Shown: positions 13,601 through 49,828, numbered from the stretch's first letter. The stretch is DNA of 64,000 bases from Bugula neritina (GCA_964035545.1 OZ037765.1:25290504-25354503); one strand, 5' to 3'. Numbers and translations are program-made. Notes: generated from the sequence alone by a model not told the origin.

Positions 13601-16357
13601 TTGTGGAGCTTTGGCGTACCTTAGTTTTATATAGGGCAAGAGTATATCAGTTTAAGTCTGTAAGAAGTAATGACTCTAGAAATATTATTACCATGATACC
13701 ATTGATGCGTGACACAATTTATCATGTGTGTGGTAAAACATCAACCGAGAGGTAACAGTATTGGTAAGCAACTAGTAGACGCATGCACCATGGTATGGAA
13801 GATGATTGAATCAACTTGCCTCATAATCTGGATACAATGTAAAAATCTATTAATTCAATTGAAATTAAAATCTTTAACTATGGTAATTGTTTTCTAGGTT
13901 TTCCGCTTATTAGGAACATATCAGATGAGTGTTAAATGCCTGGCATGCAGCCGATAGCTCTATCATTTAGACAGAAAGCTCTCTTGCTCTGCTTACAGCG
14001 CATCAGTTTATGCAACAACCCTAGCCGGCTTAGACTTTCTAGTTGAATAGACTTTCTAGCCGGGCTTTGCATTGTGACAGTGTCACTTTAGAAACCTAAT
14101 AGCCATATCATGATCTGCAATTAAACTATAAACGTGTAATGAGAATGGCTGCTTGCTAGTCACGCTACAGTGAGATGTCAATAATTAACAAAAACTGATA
14201 GCAAGATACCTGAAAAAACTATTTATTACAAGCATAATCTTCATTTTAAACTTAACCAATGATGGTTAATAACTTGTTGGCACAAATAAAATGCTCAGAA
14301 AACAAACTAAAAGAGAAAAGGATAAACTAGCCAGAACTACTTTATGTTTTATATGCATGCAGTAAAATGCAGCATAATATCATACATATAGCTATTATGT
14401 AATAATATTGTGCTGATAAATGTTTTCAAAAAAGGCAGACAACAATAAGTCTACAATAAATAAATAAATAATGTGCTTTATATATAAATAGCACTTAATT
14501 AGGTGATCTATTTTTATAGAGTAACTTTAGTGTAATATTGTAAAACATAAGTTAGCAGCTGAATCTACTTTTGTGCAGCTTGGTCTGTGGTTGAAAAACT
14601 GGCTTACAAAAGAGCTTATTAGTACAATATATTTAGGGGAACATAATTTTGGTGTTGTACACTAGTGGACATTGAAATTGTAAGGCAAGCATTTTTTCAC
14701 ACATTTACATAAAATATATACATTTAATTGAATAATTATTGAGTTTTTGCGAATTAATTAAATTCAAATTGGAAGTAAGCTGTTACCTGGATGTTGGCTT
14801 ATATAGTTATAGGAAAAACTGTCACCATAAAATTAAATTCATAATTTATACCTGCTAGCTTAGCAGTATAAAAATAATTGTTATTTAACCAAATGGTGTT
14901 GTTGTATTACTGCTAGACAGTTGAGAACATGCATTACATAATATTGCTTTCAATTTATTAAAAAGGGTATGTAGAAACACCCTGCATTGCATCCTCTATT
15001 AAACTATTGCCATTGTGTAGAAAAATACATAAATGTACACTTACCAAATTTTCCTTCAAGTTTTATTATCCACAAAATCAATAACATTTGTTTATACTCA
15101 GCGAAGTTTGTATTCCGAGTATAGAGAAAAAGGTTTACTGTAATGATTACTACAGCTTACCCACGTACACACTGTTGATCATATGGAATTATCCCATTAT
15201 AATACTATGCTTGGCAATGCCCATCAATACAAGCCTGCTCACAAAGATAAATGTATAAGCGCAACAAAAGAAAATAGTACTTTTTATCATTACAAATTTC
15301 AATTAGCAAAAAGAACTTATTGCAATTTAATAACAAAAAAAGTAAAATTTTGTACAATTTTAAAACGGAATATTTACAATTTTGATTTAAATGTGTCTTA
15401 GATCATTATTTTCAAGAAAAATAAGGGAACTTTGATGAATTCATACTCAGTTGCTAAGCAAATGTGGGAAGTTGAATAGGCAGTATACGTTAATATAATT
15501 TGCTAAAGTAGTATTAGCACGACCAATCAAAAGCTTCTTACTATATGGTTGCTACACTCCTTGGTAACAAAACAAAGAGGATCATAAACAGCCGTACTTC
15601 TATATCAGTATATGCATTTCGGTTAGAAGTTCAATAGTTTCTAAATTGCGGAGAAGTGCTAGAAGCAAATTTGAATTTAAGAAAATTCTAAAAGGTATAG
15701 TACTACATCATATTTTTTAAATCTAAAATTGCAATTGTTTAAAATTACTGCAGATAAGTTACTGTTAGTTAAAACAAGTATTTCCACAAGCGATCAGGAT
15801 GGATGCCATTACATTTACTACTAGTCTTAGATTTAAACTAGCATTACACTTACAGTTTACATTCGGCTGGACAATTATGCAATCACTGACTTACATCATT
15901 ATTATTATAATTTATAGTTTAATTCTTACGGCATGGTGATTTTCTAAAACTGTGTCAAAGCAATATTAGAGTGATTGACACGCTCATATTGATTGCCAAA
16001 CGAAGTTGACCGTTTTCGCCACAAGTTTAAACCCGAGATTGCAGGCAATAGATTAACATATCATCTAGACTTTTTCAAAACACTTCTTTTTACATACGCA
16101 CCAAGTTTTAAATTCATACGAAATAAATTAATCACCTGATCATAAAGCTGAGTAATGGGAGACAGCAATTATATAATGAACTTGTTGCTACTATTCAGTG
16201 ACACTAAATTATTATAATATTGCAAATAATTATGTTATTTTATTTAAAACTTATACTTGAAATAAATCTTTAATAAAATCATGCAATTCTGCTCTTCAAG
16301 ACTACATCATAACTCAAAACCTGCCTCAATTGAGAAATAAATCAATTTGTAGCATAG

Positions 16358-18296
16358 ATGGCTTCCCATGTGAAGAATGCTGTAAGATACCAGCCAGCTG
16401 ATTGGTTTACTTCTAACTATACTATATCTACGAATGCTGAACGTCAAAGAGAAGGCTCTTTTCAAACCAGACAAGAGGCAAGATTTCTGAGTAACGAGAC
16501 TGACAGCAAAACCAAGTGGGATCAGTATGACAACAACACCAGACTTGCTGATAGAGTTGATGAAATTAGAAAATGGAAGGAAATATTGGAGAAGAGTTTG
16601 GCTGATTTAGATAAGGAGGTAAAGAATAATATTGGGTTTCCCAGTCGATTAACATCTTATGTTATGTATTGTGAGTGTTTTTATTAGAATTATTAGTCAA
16701 AAGTTTAACTTTTTTGTAGATTGCTGATTTAACAGAAGCTAAAGACCTGACAGAAATATCATTGCAAGAAAAAGAAGTTCCACTAGATGTCTGCATTGAA
16801 AATCTAACCACCAGAGAAGGTCGACAAAGCATTGATCTTGTTCAAGATGAAGTAGAACACCAGCTGCACAAGGTACATTAACATATGTACTATTCTACAT
16901 TGTGGTGAGGCATATAATTATACCAACTTTGAGCTCCAATATAATTCTAATACTTTTTCAACTACAAACTATTTTTATTTTGCTAGGAAATGGAAGTCAT
17001 CAACAAAATTAAAGAAAAACTGCAACAAAAAGTAGATGAGTCATTTGAGCAGTTATGTCTTCTTCAAGAAGCCAGGCAGCAAGTTCTCTTGGACCTGCAA
17101 GATAAGAACATAGCCTTAGGTATTGATATTGACCAATATAATCTGACTGAAAACTCACCTGGTATCAGCTACAAGCCTAACCCGACAAGAGTACCCAAAG
17201 GGTAAGTAATTTTGTAGCCAACAAGTAACAACTTCTACATATGAACCCTGGTGACCACACAGTCAGTCAGTATGTAACATATAAACACATTCGAATATAA
17301 TCTTTTTCCAGGAGCACAACCCCACAACAGTGGGAAGACTTTAGCCGCTACAACAAAGAGCGGGCAGATGCTGAAATGAGATCGTCTACTCGACTGAGGG
17401 AAGCCATTCACCACACTCTCCAAGAATGCGACAATGACTTGGAGGCTCAGAAATTGGGTACAGAATATGCTTTCCGCAAGAGGATTCATGAGACTGAAAG
17501 AGCCAAAAAGGAACTCGAATGGCAAAAAGCTAACGTAAGTGAAAAACACAACTTTATTGCAATTTTAAATATAATGCTAACATTATGAAACTGAATTAAA
17601 TCAGCTTAGTAATAGTGAGAAATTAAATAGCAATATACCAATCATTGATATGAAATAAATGAAGTGGAAAGAATTCCATGCTCAATAAACTAATTAGACA
17701 TTTATATGTAGACGGAAAAGGAGATTGCAGAGATGGAGGAAGACATACGGAATCTCGAACAGAAGATCCGAGACAAGATCAACCCTACTAAGTTGGCTCA
17801 GACAAGACTTGAGAATAGAACTTACAGGCCAAATGTTGAGTTGTGTAGAGACGAGCCACAATACGGCCTGACCGATGAAGTCAAACAGCTGGCTGCGACA
17901 AAAGCAGCTCTTGAAGAGAAACTGCGGCAAGCTCAGTAAGAACGTTTATCATGTTTACAGTGTGAACATTCAACATAAAACCTCTAGATTGATGTACAGC
18001 GAATATAACTTGAAAGAACATAGAGTTATTGTCTAGGTTCATGATAATTTGATAGTACTTATATTGCTTTATATATTGGCATTTTAATTTTTTTTCCTTC
18101 TAGACATGGCTTAGACTGTCTGCAAAAGCAGTTGCAGAGAATCAAGGATGATTTGGACGTCAAGAATAACTCTCTGATGCTCGACAACAGATGTATGGCT
18201 TCCAGAGAGAAGCTAAATGTCCGTCCCAAGACTGCTACTGATAATAACCGAGCGTTAACCGGAATACACCGCGAGAGGTCCATGTATTTAGCTTAA
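16358..18296 (+). CDS. TEKT2: Tektin-2 (ciliary microtubule filament protein)
   Basis: Tektins are coiled-coil proteins that form filaments inside the doublet microtubules of cilia and flagella. Six exons join with continuous phase to 422 residues (human TEKT2 is about 430): 16358-16618, 16720-16872, 16987-17201, 17312-17534, 17712-17935 and 18104-18296. The N-terminus (PADWFTSNYTISTNAERQR) and the block FEQLCLLQEARQQ match tektin-2 better than the other tektins as I remember them. The tektin signature RPNVELCRD is intact at 17826-17852. The predicted chain is mostly charged alpha helix with heptads. The start is the first ATG of exon 1; the frame ends TAA. All introns are short (101-176 bp) with GT-AG ends. 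It converges with the polymerase epsilon gene. Confidence 0.95.
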
Positions 18297-19427
18297 ATCA
18301 GCTGTCTTCATAAATATGCTTTTAAAAAGGACTTTGATAGAATAAGGGTACCTACAAAGGTAACATATAATTTGCTCAAAAATTGATTTTAGAATGAAGG
18401 AAATAAATGACTAACTCATTTTAAAAGGTTTTGTCATACATATATTAAAAACTACCAATGGACTGTGTAAATAATCTCGTGCATTTAGGTAGTTTAAATT
18501 TGATAATCTATTCCAAAATGAATGGCAGATACTTTATAAACAGTGTAACGCTACAACTGTGCGCCCAGTACGAAGGGCTTGCTATTCAGCAAATAAAATG
18601 AGCTACTGTTATGTTGCGACGATTTTGATGTTTTCTGATACTTTAATGTTACTTTCCACTTTTCATGATTTCCGACATTGTGTTTATTTATTCTGTAGGA
18701 TAACATAATAATATTTATCATAATAATATAAACGAAGTACTAATATATCTATTTGCTTATAAAAAGTAATGCCTTATTGTGGAAATGGTAACTGTGCACC
18801 AAAATATATCATTATTTTCAAAACAACACGATTTAATCATTAACCGATAAACAAAATATTACCAAAACATACAACTAAGAGAGCAATAAGTAGACTAGTA
18901 CTATTTTATAACAACCCAACCAGACATTATTGATGTGGACTATGAGTGACTATAATGGCTTTTTATACCCTTTAGTGATGCTAATCTAATAATCAATGGC
19001 ACAATGATACACCACAGAATTTTTTTTTATATTGAATTAGCAGTTGAAATGTGCTGCACTATCAGATTTAGGGCTAGGACTACATGATGACAATATAATA
19101 TATACAGTATTCTTTGAATACAAAATATATTAATAAACAATAATATACTTCATCATGTACAGCAGTGAGTAAACATGAATATCATGATTCTTTCATTCAC
19201 CAGTTTACCATTTTATGCAGGAAGTTACTATCTTGAAATGAGAGGGCTTAGAAAGTAACTGCCGTTTAAGAAAATCCACACTGTACATTAATCCATTTCA
19301 ATGTCTCATCCAGATGGCTTAATCCAAAATGTCTAAAACGTCAAAACAATGCTTGGTGCAGTATTTTATACAACAGACAAAACAGTAGTTTACTACATTG
19401 CAATTGTTAGTATAACACCCTGTACAC
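18297..19427. other. Convergent intergenic region between TEKT2 and POLE
   Basis: This holds the 3' untranslated regions of two converging genes. AATAAA hexamers at 18402-18407 and 18592-18597 are candidate polyadenylation signals for TEKT2. The rest is AT-rich with no open frame I can support. I see no transposon in it. Confidence 0.6.
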
Positions 19428-42590
<23,163 letters not shown>

Positions 42591-42891
42591 TTTTATCTGA
42601 TTCAAATGAGCTTTGGGCGAGCCTTGATTATATTCTTAATTCAATGGTTGCCAACGTTACTCAGTCATCCAGACAATGTTTGTTAACATTCAGAATGAAT
42701 TGACTCAAATTAAATTTTCATGAGATTTTGCAGTTTACCACTGCATTTCTTTAATACTATTCTACAACACAAACACAAAAAATGAGCACACTTTGCAATA
42801 CTAAAACTTAAATAAACAATGAATATGAAAAACTAGAAAACTAGATATTTAATGGGGGATATATTACTAAAAAACAATAAATACTTGCAGC

Positions 42892-43374
42892 CAGGGTTGG
42901 GGTCAATTACATATGAATGTAATTAATTACAATTACATGAGAATTTGTCAATTACAATTATAATTACCGTTAAAATAAATGTAATTAATTACAATTAAAA
43001 TCACATGGCAATGTAATTAATTACAATTACTTATGTTCTCACAAGAGACCAATAGAAGTTATATAATCGCCCTTCTGGGGTGTAACTACCAGGGGCAATT
43101 TTGACAACGGAAAACCTTCTTTGTTCTCAACAGTAACCAATAGGGTGACAACTATGACATGAAATTAATCTAAACTTTTTATTGAACAGTATGCAAGACA
43201 GGAAAGATATGAATTTTATAAGATTTAAAAATTTGAAGTATTTGTTATGTAATTATAAAGTAATTGTAAAATTCAATTACATTAGCAATGTAATTAATTA
43301 CAATTACATTTTTATATATCAATTACTTGAAAAAATGTAATTAATTACAACCAATTACAATTACCCCAACCCTG
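42892..43374. mobile_element. Intact hAT-type MITE with perfect 8-bp target duplication
   Basis: The 483-bp element opens CAGGGTTGGGGTCAATTAC and closes with an inverted copy ending CCCCAACCCTG. It is flanked on both sides by CTTGCAGC (42884-42891 and 43375-43382), a perfect 8-bp duplication as made by hAT transposases. Inside are five copies of the self-complementary motif TGTAATTAATTACAA near both ends and a unique middle of about 250 bp. No coding frame is present. It lies about 300 bp upstream of the POLE start codon. Confidence 0.92.
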
Positions 43375-43517
43375 CTTGCAGCAAGAATTAAATTTTTAAC
43401 AGCTTAGAATTTTCAATTGCATCAAAGGCACATAATAATAATCAGATTATAACTATCACAACAAGTACAACCATAATGAAATTGAATCATAATTATATAA
43501 AAATAGTAAATATAATT

Positions 43518-43541
43518 ATAATAATAATAATAATAATAATA
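43518..43541. repeat. (AAT)n microsatellite
   Basis: About eight AAT units in an AT-rich setting, upstream of LRPAP1. Confidence 0.9.
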
Positions 43542-43734
43542 TACCTGGGCTTGACGACTGAATAAGCTTATACATAATCATAATGATAAATATTATTATT
43601 ATAACTATTATAATTATAACAATTAAATGATAATTATTATAAATATAATTAATATTTTTAGTTACTTATTAATATTATAAGTATAACTTCAACTTATAAG
43701 ATTAACTCTAAAAGTCAGAACTGTAAGAGTAACT

Positions 43735-44015
43735 CACAACTGTAACAGTAACAGTAACACTAACAATAACTATAAGTGTAACACTAACAGTAAGATTAAG
43801 AGTAAGACTAAGACTAAGAGTAAAAGAGTAACCAACACTAACAGTAAGACTTAGACTTAGAGACTAGTACTATGGCTATAGGCCATGCCTATGGCTATAG
43901 TGATAGTCATACTCATATCTCGTAGGGTAAGTCATAACTCATAAGTGATAAGACTAAGAGTAAGTGGCAGTGCTAACTCACTGTTAAGACTAAGACTAAG
44001 AGTAAGAGTAACTGT
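43735..44015. repeat. Hexamer-like array (TAACAG / TAAGAC / TAAGAG)
   Basis: Many tandem or near-tandem hexamers of the form TAA-C/G-A-N appear on one strand, broken by a 50-base island that contains a 12-bp direct repeat (CTATGGCTATAG) near 43870-43900. The strand bias is strong: the plus strand is nearly free of T-rich complements. Confidence 0.65.
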
Positions 44016-44671
44016 AAGTTAATTTCGAAACTATATTCTCTTGAATGCTTATACTTATAGTGAAGAGTGCAAGAGTTTCTAACTTGGAGCTACACTATCA
44101 CTATAATTATCAAGTATATATTATAATTACGCCATTGACTGTTCAACTTCAAGTTTGTGGAATCTCAATAATATACTTATTTACTACTGATAATTATTGC
44201 TTACAACAAAATCAATGATTCTATGATTAAAGAGAAACTACAAAATTTGAGGATGGCGGGAGATTTTTTCACGAATAAAAACTTACTAAAACACAGACCT
44301 AATTACCGACCCTTTTTACAAACCAGCATGTATCAATATTATATCGTATTTCAAAATTTGCTAAAACGGTCTTTTACTCCCAGTATCCGTTGTTGTCTTT
44401 TTCTTGCTCTTCAATATGACGTCCCCCAACTTTCTTGTTTGTGTAATAGAAGAAATTGCAGAGCTACGCGGAGGAGCTCAATTTGTTACCCGACCATAGA
44501 AAGAGAATGTACTGGTAGTCCAATTTATATTTATAAGACAAGTAACTATTAGAGTACTCGTAGTTGTAAATATTTCACCACTTTGCCCAGTTAGAAAACT
44601 GTCAAGTGCTGTGTTATTAAACGGTACCAGAAAATATTGTACATACATAACTTATAATATATGAATCTGCC

Positions 44672-47600
44672 ATGTTTAGACAAATTTCACGGACACCTAC
44701 TTCTACTTCTAGCAATAGCCATGCAAATTCTTTGAAGTTGAACTTCAAGTTTAATTTCATCACTATCGCTATATTATGTTTCGTTTTACTCAATCATATT
44801 TTATCGTGTGTTTCTGAAAATTCTCAAGCTGATTCTTCAACAGGTAATCAAGCCAAATCTGCCTATATTAGCAATGGGCATGGCATAAATCACTTGGACT
44901 CTGAACCCCAAAACCACGTGCTTGAGCACAAGACCAAGAATAAAATTACCGGCAAAAAGAAACCTACATCTAGAGGCAAATATCAAAGTAATGTTAAATA
45001 TGAAACTGATTCTCATCACCGAAATGTTGAGAATTCTCCCACATTCAAAAGCAAGAAAGCATCATTGATTTGGGCTAAGGCATTGAAAAAATATCAATAT
45101 GGGCATGAGGCAAGTATAACTCACTACTACTACTAGTGCTACTAGTAAGTCTAACGGTAACTGAACGGCCCAAGGCAACACTAAAAAGTGGGAGGGTTTT
45201 AGATTATCTCATCCACACTATAATTATCATTATGAGTATGAATATGTTTACATTATGATTATCATTATCCAGTTGTCATACCCATAATAATGGACTTTGG
45301 ATTTAGTTTTACATTAAAATTTTTGTTTCAGTTTCTGCTGACTAAAATACAGTAGTGAAGTTGTTGAATAAAGCGCATGAGTTTACTATGCCTGGTTTTA
45401 TTTTAAAAAAGAAATCTTCAATCAATACACAATCATCCTCGTAGAATTGGATCTTTCGCAGTTCCACTGTGATAGGGTGACATTCACTAGGCTTAAATGG
45501 GTAAAATAAATTATGAAGTTTCAATTACAGCGGTAGCATACGTTATAATAATCACGTTGAATATCATTTTGTTATTATTTGAATTTTAAATTTGTTTCAT
45601 ATTGTCAACAAAAAACTAATGTAACATTATTGCAGGACCAATCAAAGCTTTTAAATTCCCTGGTTGGAGATCTCACTTCAATTGATAAACAGCTCATTGA
45701 ATTGAAGCACCTCAAATTTGATGGTAAAGATCCTTATGGGGAAGAAGAAGATCGTGTCGAGAGTACTATTCAAGGTATCAAATTTAGAAAAATATCCCTT
45801 TTAACTACTGCTATGTCAAAGTTTCTTTAAGTGATAGTTTATTTCCTGGGGAGCAGCTCAAATTTGAGTAACATGGCAAACCTTGAAATTTTCAATGATG
45901 CTCAATTTGTTAATGCTTTTTATTTGTAATAAATTTATGTGAGTATAGATACTTTAAGAAGGTCAATATGACCAGGAAAACTTATAATCACGAACACTCA
46001 TTTTATCAGGAAAGCTCATTCTATAAATTTAAAAACACGATTTCTTTGAAACATCATAGTATTATATAACTCCAATTTTGTAGAAAGATGTATCCTCTGC
46101 ACTCATGAGCTGACGAGATGTTAAAATGAAAACTATAAATTTATTATTCATTGTTGTGCATCCTCAGTCTACATTATTAACAGTGCAAAATTGTATTTCT
46201 ACTCCCATCTCCTGTACAACTATCTCATTACTTTTATATATAGAATATTTCAATCTACATGTTTATTTGTAGACTTGCTTGAAAAATATGAACTTAAAAA
46301 GAAGTCAGATGATGTGAAGGAACCTATGAGCAATCGAATTGAGGATTATGTGAACAGAGACGACAGATTGGAGGGAATGTACAGAAAAGCTCAGTCTTTA
46401 GGATTTAGTGGTAGGTCTAGTAGCCATGTTTCATTAACATAATCAATGAAATAGTAAATTTCTGTTTAATTTTCCATTATAGATGTTCTGTAATGGTAGC
46501 ATTTAATATCGGGAATTTAAAATGCCAACATGCTTATTTATAGTCTAATTATTTCTGGAGTATATTTAAGTTATTATATAAGTTATTAAATATTTTTGTG
46601 AAGACGCTGAATTGAACGATTTGAAGAAAGAAATATTTCATCACAAACGCACAATGGCAGAATTAGATGATCTAGTGGGCAATCTGAAAGCATTGGAAGA
46701 TGAAGGTAATACATATGTTATTCCGGGCTTTCAGCACATTGTTTTAATTACGCCTTCTATTACCCATCAAGCTAAATTATATATTTTATTTATCCATTTT
46801 GTTTTTTACAGCTAGAGTTTCTTCTAATGATGTTGATGATGGCTCAGATTCGTATCAGCAAGAAGCAAAACAGCTCAAAATACAGGAAGTTCAAACAGCA
46901 ATAAAGGTAGCAGTTTATCTTATAACCTGAAATAAACCAGATTCTCATAATATTTAGGAGCGTTAGATTTCTGATAATTATGTTTTTAGTTCAAATTTTA
47001 AGAAAACTCTATTTTATAAAGCAATGAGTGTATACTTCAGTGAGAAAAATCTTGGAAATTGATCATTGTGACAGTATAAACGCACCTTTACACATGTACT
47101 GTGTTGTAGTATGGGTTGCCAACATCAAAAGCATTTTAGCCATTCTGTTATCCTTTGCAGAAGAAAAAAAGAGAAGTTAAAGAAGGTTACAGTAGACTAA
47201 ATGTCATGTCAGACAATCCTGAACTTCCAAATGATGCAACATTCACCCAAACTAAGGTTTTAAAGTTATGGATGTCAATACTGAAAGCAAATTTCACTCC
47301 AGAAGAAAGATACTCCCTGAAGGTAGCTATTGTTTCTCAGGCAGAAAGTTTTTCTTTTGTTTTAAATTCTTGGATATAGATTAAATGATTAAAATACAAT
47401 TTTTTGAACTGTAAATATGAAGCAAGCTTCCCGGTCTATCTTTTGATTTAAGACTTTTATTTTAGGAAGAATTGATGCATTTGGAGAAGAAGATGAACAA
47501 AAGAGACAAGCTGGAGGAAGAGAAAGCCTTGTTAGAAAAGCATGAGCAGCTTTTGCACCCATCACACTCGGCCAAGAAGGAAAAGTATGCCGAGAAAAAA

Positions 47601-47877
47601 GAGAAAGTTGACAAAAAGGCACAACATTTAGAGAAACATGTAAGTCTCATTTAGTAAATACTTGTCACTAATAACGTGTTGTAGATGATATGGACAGAGC
47701 TAGTATATGTGTAACATAAACCAAACTTGCGTAGCTTTGTTTAGCTTTGATTAAGTTATGTTATAATCTGTCTATACCGTGCAGATGTATTTAGGAGTAT
47801 ATTTTTAACTTTAGGTCCACAAATATATCAAAGACATAGATAGAAGAGTTTTAGAGCGCCAGCACACCGAGCTATGA
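44672..47877 (+). CDS. LRPAP1: LRPAP1 / RAP, ER chaperone of LDL-receptor family proteins
   Basis: RAP binds newly made LDL-receptor-family proteins in the ER and stops premature ligand binding. Eight exons join in phase to 436 residues (human 357): 44672-45109, 45636-45774, 46273-46410, 46604-46705, 46812-46906, 47161-47322, 47466-47639 and 47815-47877. Exon 1 has a hydrophobic stretch at about residues 29-46 that serves as signal sequence or anchor, then a Ser/Lys-rich low-complexity linker before the conserved WAKALKK. The middle (LKFDGKDPYGEEED; RLEGMYRKAQSLGFS) and the last domain (VLKLWMSILKANFTPEE) align with the three helical RAP domains. The C-terminus is RQHTEL, an HTEL form of the HNEL retention signal. 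Exon 1 uses a GC donor (GAG followed by GCAAGT); this is the only junction that keeps the frame. Confidence 0.93.
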
Positions 47878-49828
47878 AGTCTACTGTTTCATAACCATTG
47901 ATCTCAACCAACTGTTTTATAGACATTTACTATTAAAATATCACTCAGCATATTGGCAGTTTTTTACATCAATTTTAAAAAATATTGAGCAGCTGTTGAT
48001 AAAATAGATACCTGCACATTTTGTTAGATAGCTGAAATATTATTGGCTTTTGATGAGCATGACTCATTTCAAAATTTGTCCAAGTGCCTGTTCAATGCCG
48101 AGGGAATTCAACAACTCGTAATTTATCTGAAGAATTCGATAGAAGCATGAATTAATCACTACTCTTGAAAAATTACGAAGCTCTTTAATATTCAGAATAA
48201 TTTTTGAAATGATATATAACTTTGTTGTCTTATAATCAATTTCTTTGCAATTCAATTTTAATTTGGTTTGCCATATGACAGTCTTACAGCTTATATTTTG
48301 TACATAGGTATAGTTCATTCATAATTTATAGCTGAGCATAATAATGCTGCTTATAATAAGTTTTTTACTACAATAAATTGTTTATTGCACTAAACTTAGG
48401 TTTAGGCAACCAAATCATAAAATAGACATTTTCACATATTACAAAGTGGGAGCAATTACTTGACTAGTTAATAATAGTTGATAACAATTATTTCATTTAT
48501 TTATTAATAACTATAGCTTTTAGAACTTCCCCCCCCCCCCAATTATGGCCATATACATGACAAAACCAGCGTTGACCTAAATAATTACAATTAAGGATCA
48601 TAGCTCCTAGTTTAGAGTTATGTAAGTTGATACATGCAACAATTGCAATATGTTTCTTCATAAGGCAGCTACTATAGGGGAAAACAATTTCATAGTGTTA
48701 AAAACTTGGCAAAGTAATATCAAAGCTTTTTATGCCTTCAAAATAGACTGAAAAATTTGAGCACTAGCTATCATACACCTATTTTAATCAATTATAAGAA
48801 CACTCATTGTTATTGAGTAAAGATATTAGGATTAACCACAGTAACTATAATAATAATATTATTATTATATTTGTAGCCTGTAGGTACTAGGTACCGTGCC
48901 TAAGCCTGCATATAATATATGAATAATAATATCATGAAATACCGGCGTTATAACATTATTATAATGCTGGTATTTCATGTTGGAGAGTTATCTCTCTAAT
49001 TGGAGGCTAGTGTGATTGGCTCCCCGCACACATTACTAATTGTTTCTATAAAGTTTCTGTAGAAGCTTCCTATTTCCGGTTTTCGCCCGACAGTACACCA
49101 GACTCAAAAATAAAACGGATTAATAATTGTTACATTTGCTGCAATTATAGTCAGCATTAAAAATCTATACACTTGTAGAATTTCTAGTTAGTTTGTGTTG
49201 ACTGCCCAGAGTCCACAAACTACCACATATAAATCTGGTTAGTATAATTATGAAGCTTTATGCAAATGTCTAACTAAACCTTTAACAATATGAATAACTT
49301 ATTAACTATAAGTATAACTATTACTATTACTACTATTAGTATTAGTATAACATTAACTGAGTTTCAGTTTAAGTTGAACTTAAAGTTCATCATAACTTCA
49401 TCATTGTCATTATAATTATTTTCATTAAATTTATTTCTTATGATTTAGATTTTAGACTATTAGTATTATTGTCAAATTTAATTAAATTTAATATTATTAT
49501 TATAATTATAACTATCATTATGATTAAATTTAAAATTTTAATATCAGTAGTTATGTTATTATTATAATCTAAACTACAGTCGCGATCATAATGATATTGA
49601 TAATGATAGTTTTTATGAAGGGTATTTATATTTTGGTTGATCTTCTAATAATAATAATAATAATAATAATTAATATTCATATTCATATTGCCTATGGTAT
49701 TTGGTTAACAATAGATTTATTGTAGTTATTATATATAAGGCATATATATTTATGGCTATTCAAGACCGCTTTGTATTTTTTACATGGTGGTTATTTTTTT
49801 TTGTTGGATGCGTTGGCATAAGTGTTAT
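47878..49828. other. Intergenic region between LRPAP1 and the LTR element
   Basis: An AATAAA at 48372-48377 may be the LRPAP1 polyadenylation signal. The rest is AT-rich, with a run of about 13 C near 48530-48540, a 20-bp-arm hairpin at 48934-48978 and trinucleotide-like repeats near 49290-49350 and 49648-49670. No gene is supported. Its right part belongs to the original 5' flank of ARPC1, now separated from it by the retrotransposon. Confidence 0.55.
48934..48978. repeat. Hairpin with 20-bp arms
   Basis: The arm ATGAAATACCGGCGTTATAA at 48934-48953 and its inverted partner at 48959-48978 match at 18 of 20 positions, both differences being transitions, around a 5-base loop. It is far longer than chance inverted repeats in the vicinity. 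It could be a foldback element end or a transcribed hairpin. Confidence 0.7.

Larger units (their letters stand above)
1..16357. other. Long AT-rich region with no recognisable gene
   Basis: No open frame above about 75 codons occurs here on either strand, and none of the short ones reads like a known protein or joins to a neighbour through plausible splice sites. It holds scattered simple repeats (TG tract near 7343-7379, TGTGTTTG array near 10520-10622), a degenerate hAT-like fragment near 5834-6160 and a tRNA-like SINE fragment near 8225-8300, each listed separately. It may be intergenic space or part of a long intron. Single small exons of a gene extending off the left edge cannot be excluded. 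Confidence 0.6.
42591..44671. other. Divergent intergenic region between POLE and LRPAP1
   Basis: The start codons of two genes reading outward are 2.08 kb apart, so both promoters should lie here. The region holds a hAT-type MITE (42892-43374), an AAT microsatellite (about 43518-43541) and a strand-asymmetric hexamer-like array (about 43735-44015). I cannot point to a TATA box or initiator with any assurance. A 109-codon frame at 44223-44552 has no family resemblance. Confidence 0.55.

Noticed and set aside
44223-44552. 109-codon plus-strand frame upstream of LRPAP1
   Set aside because: No recognisable motif, AT-rich, lies in the intergenic region and does not splice in phase to LRPAP1.
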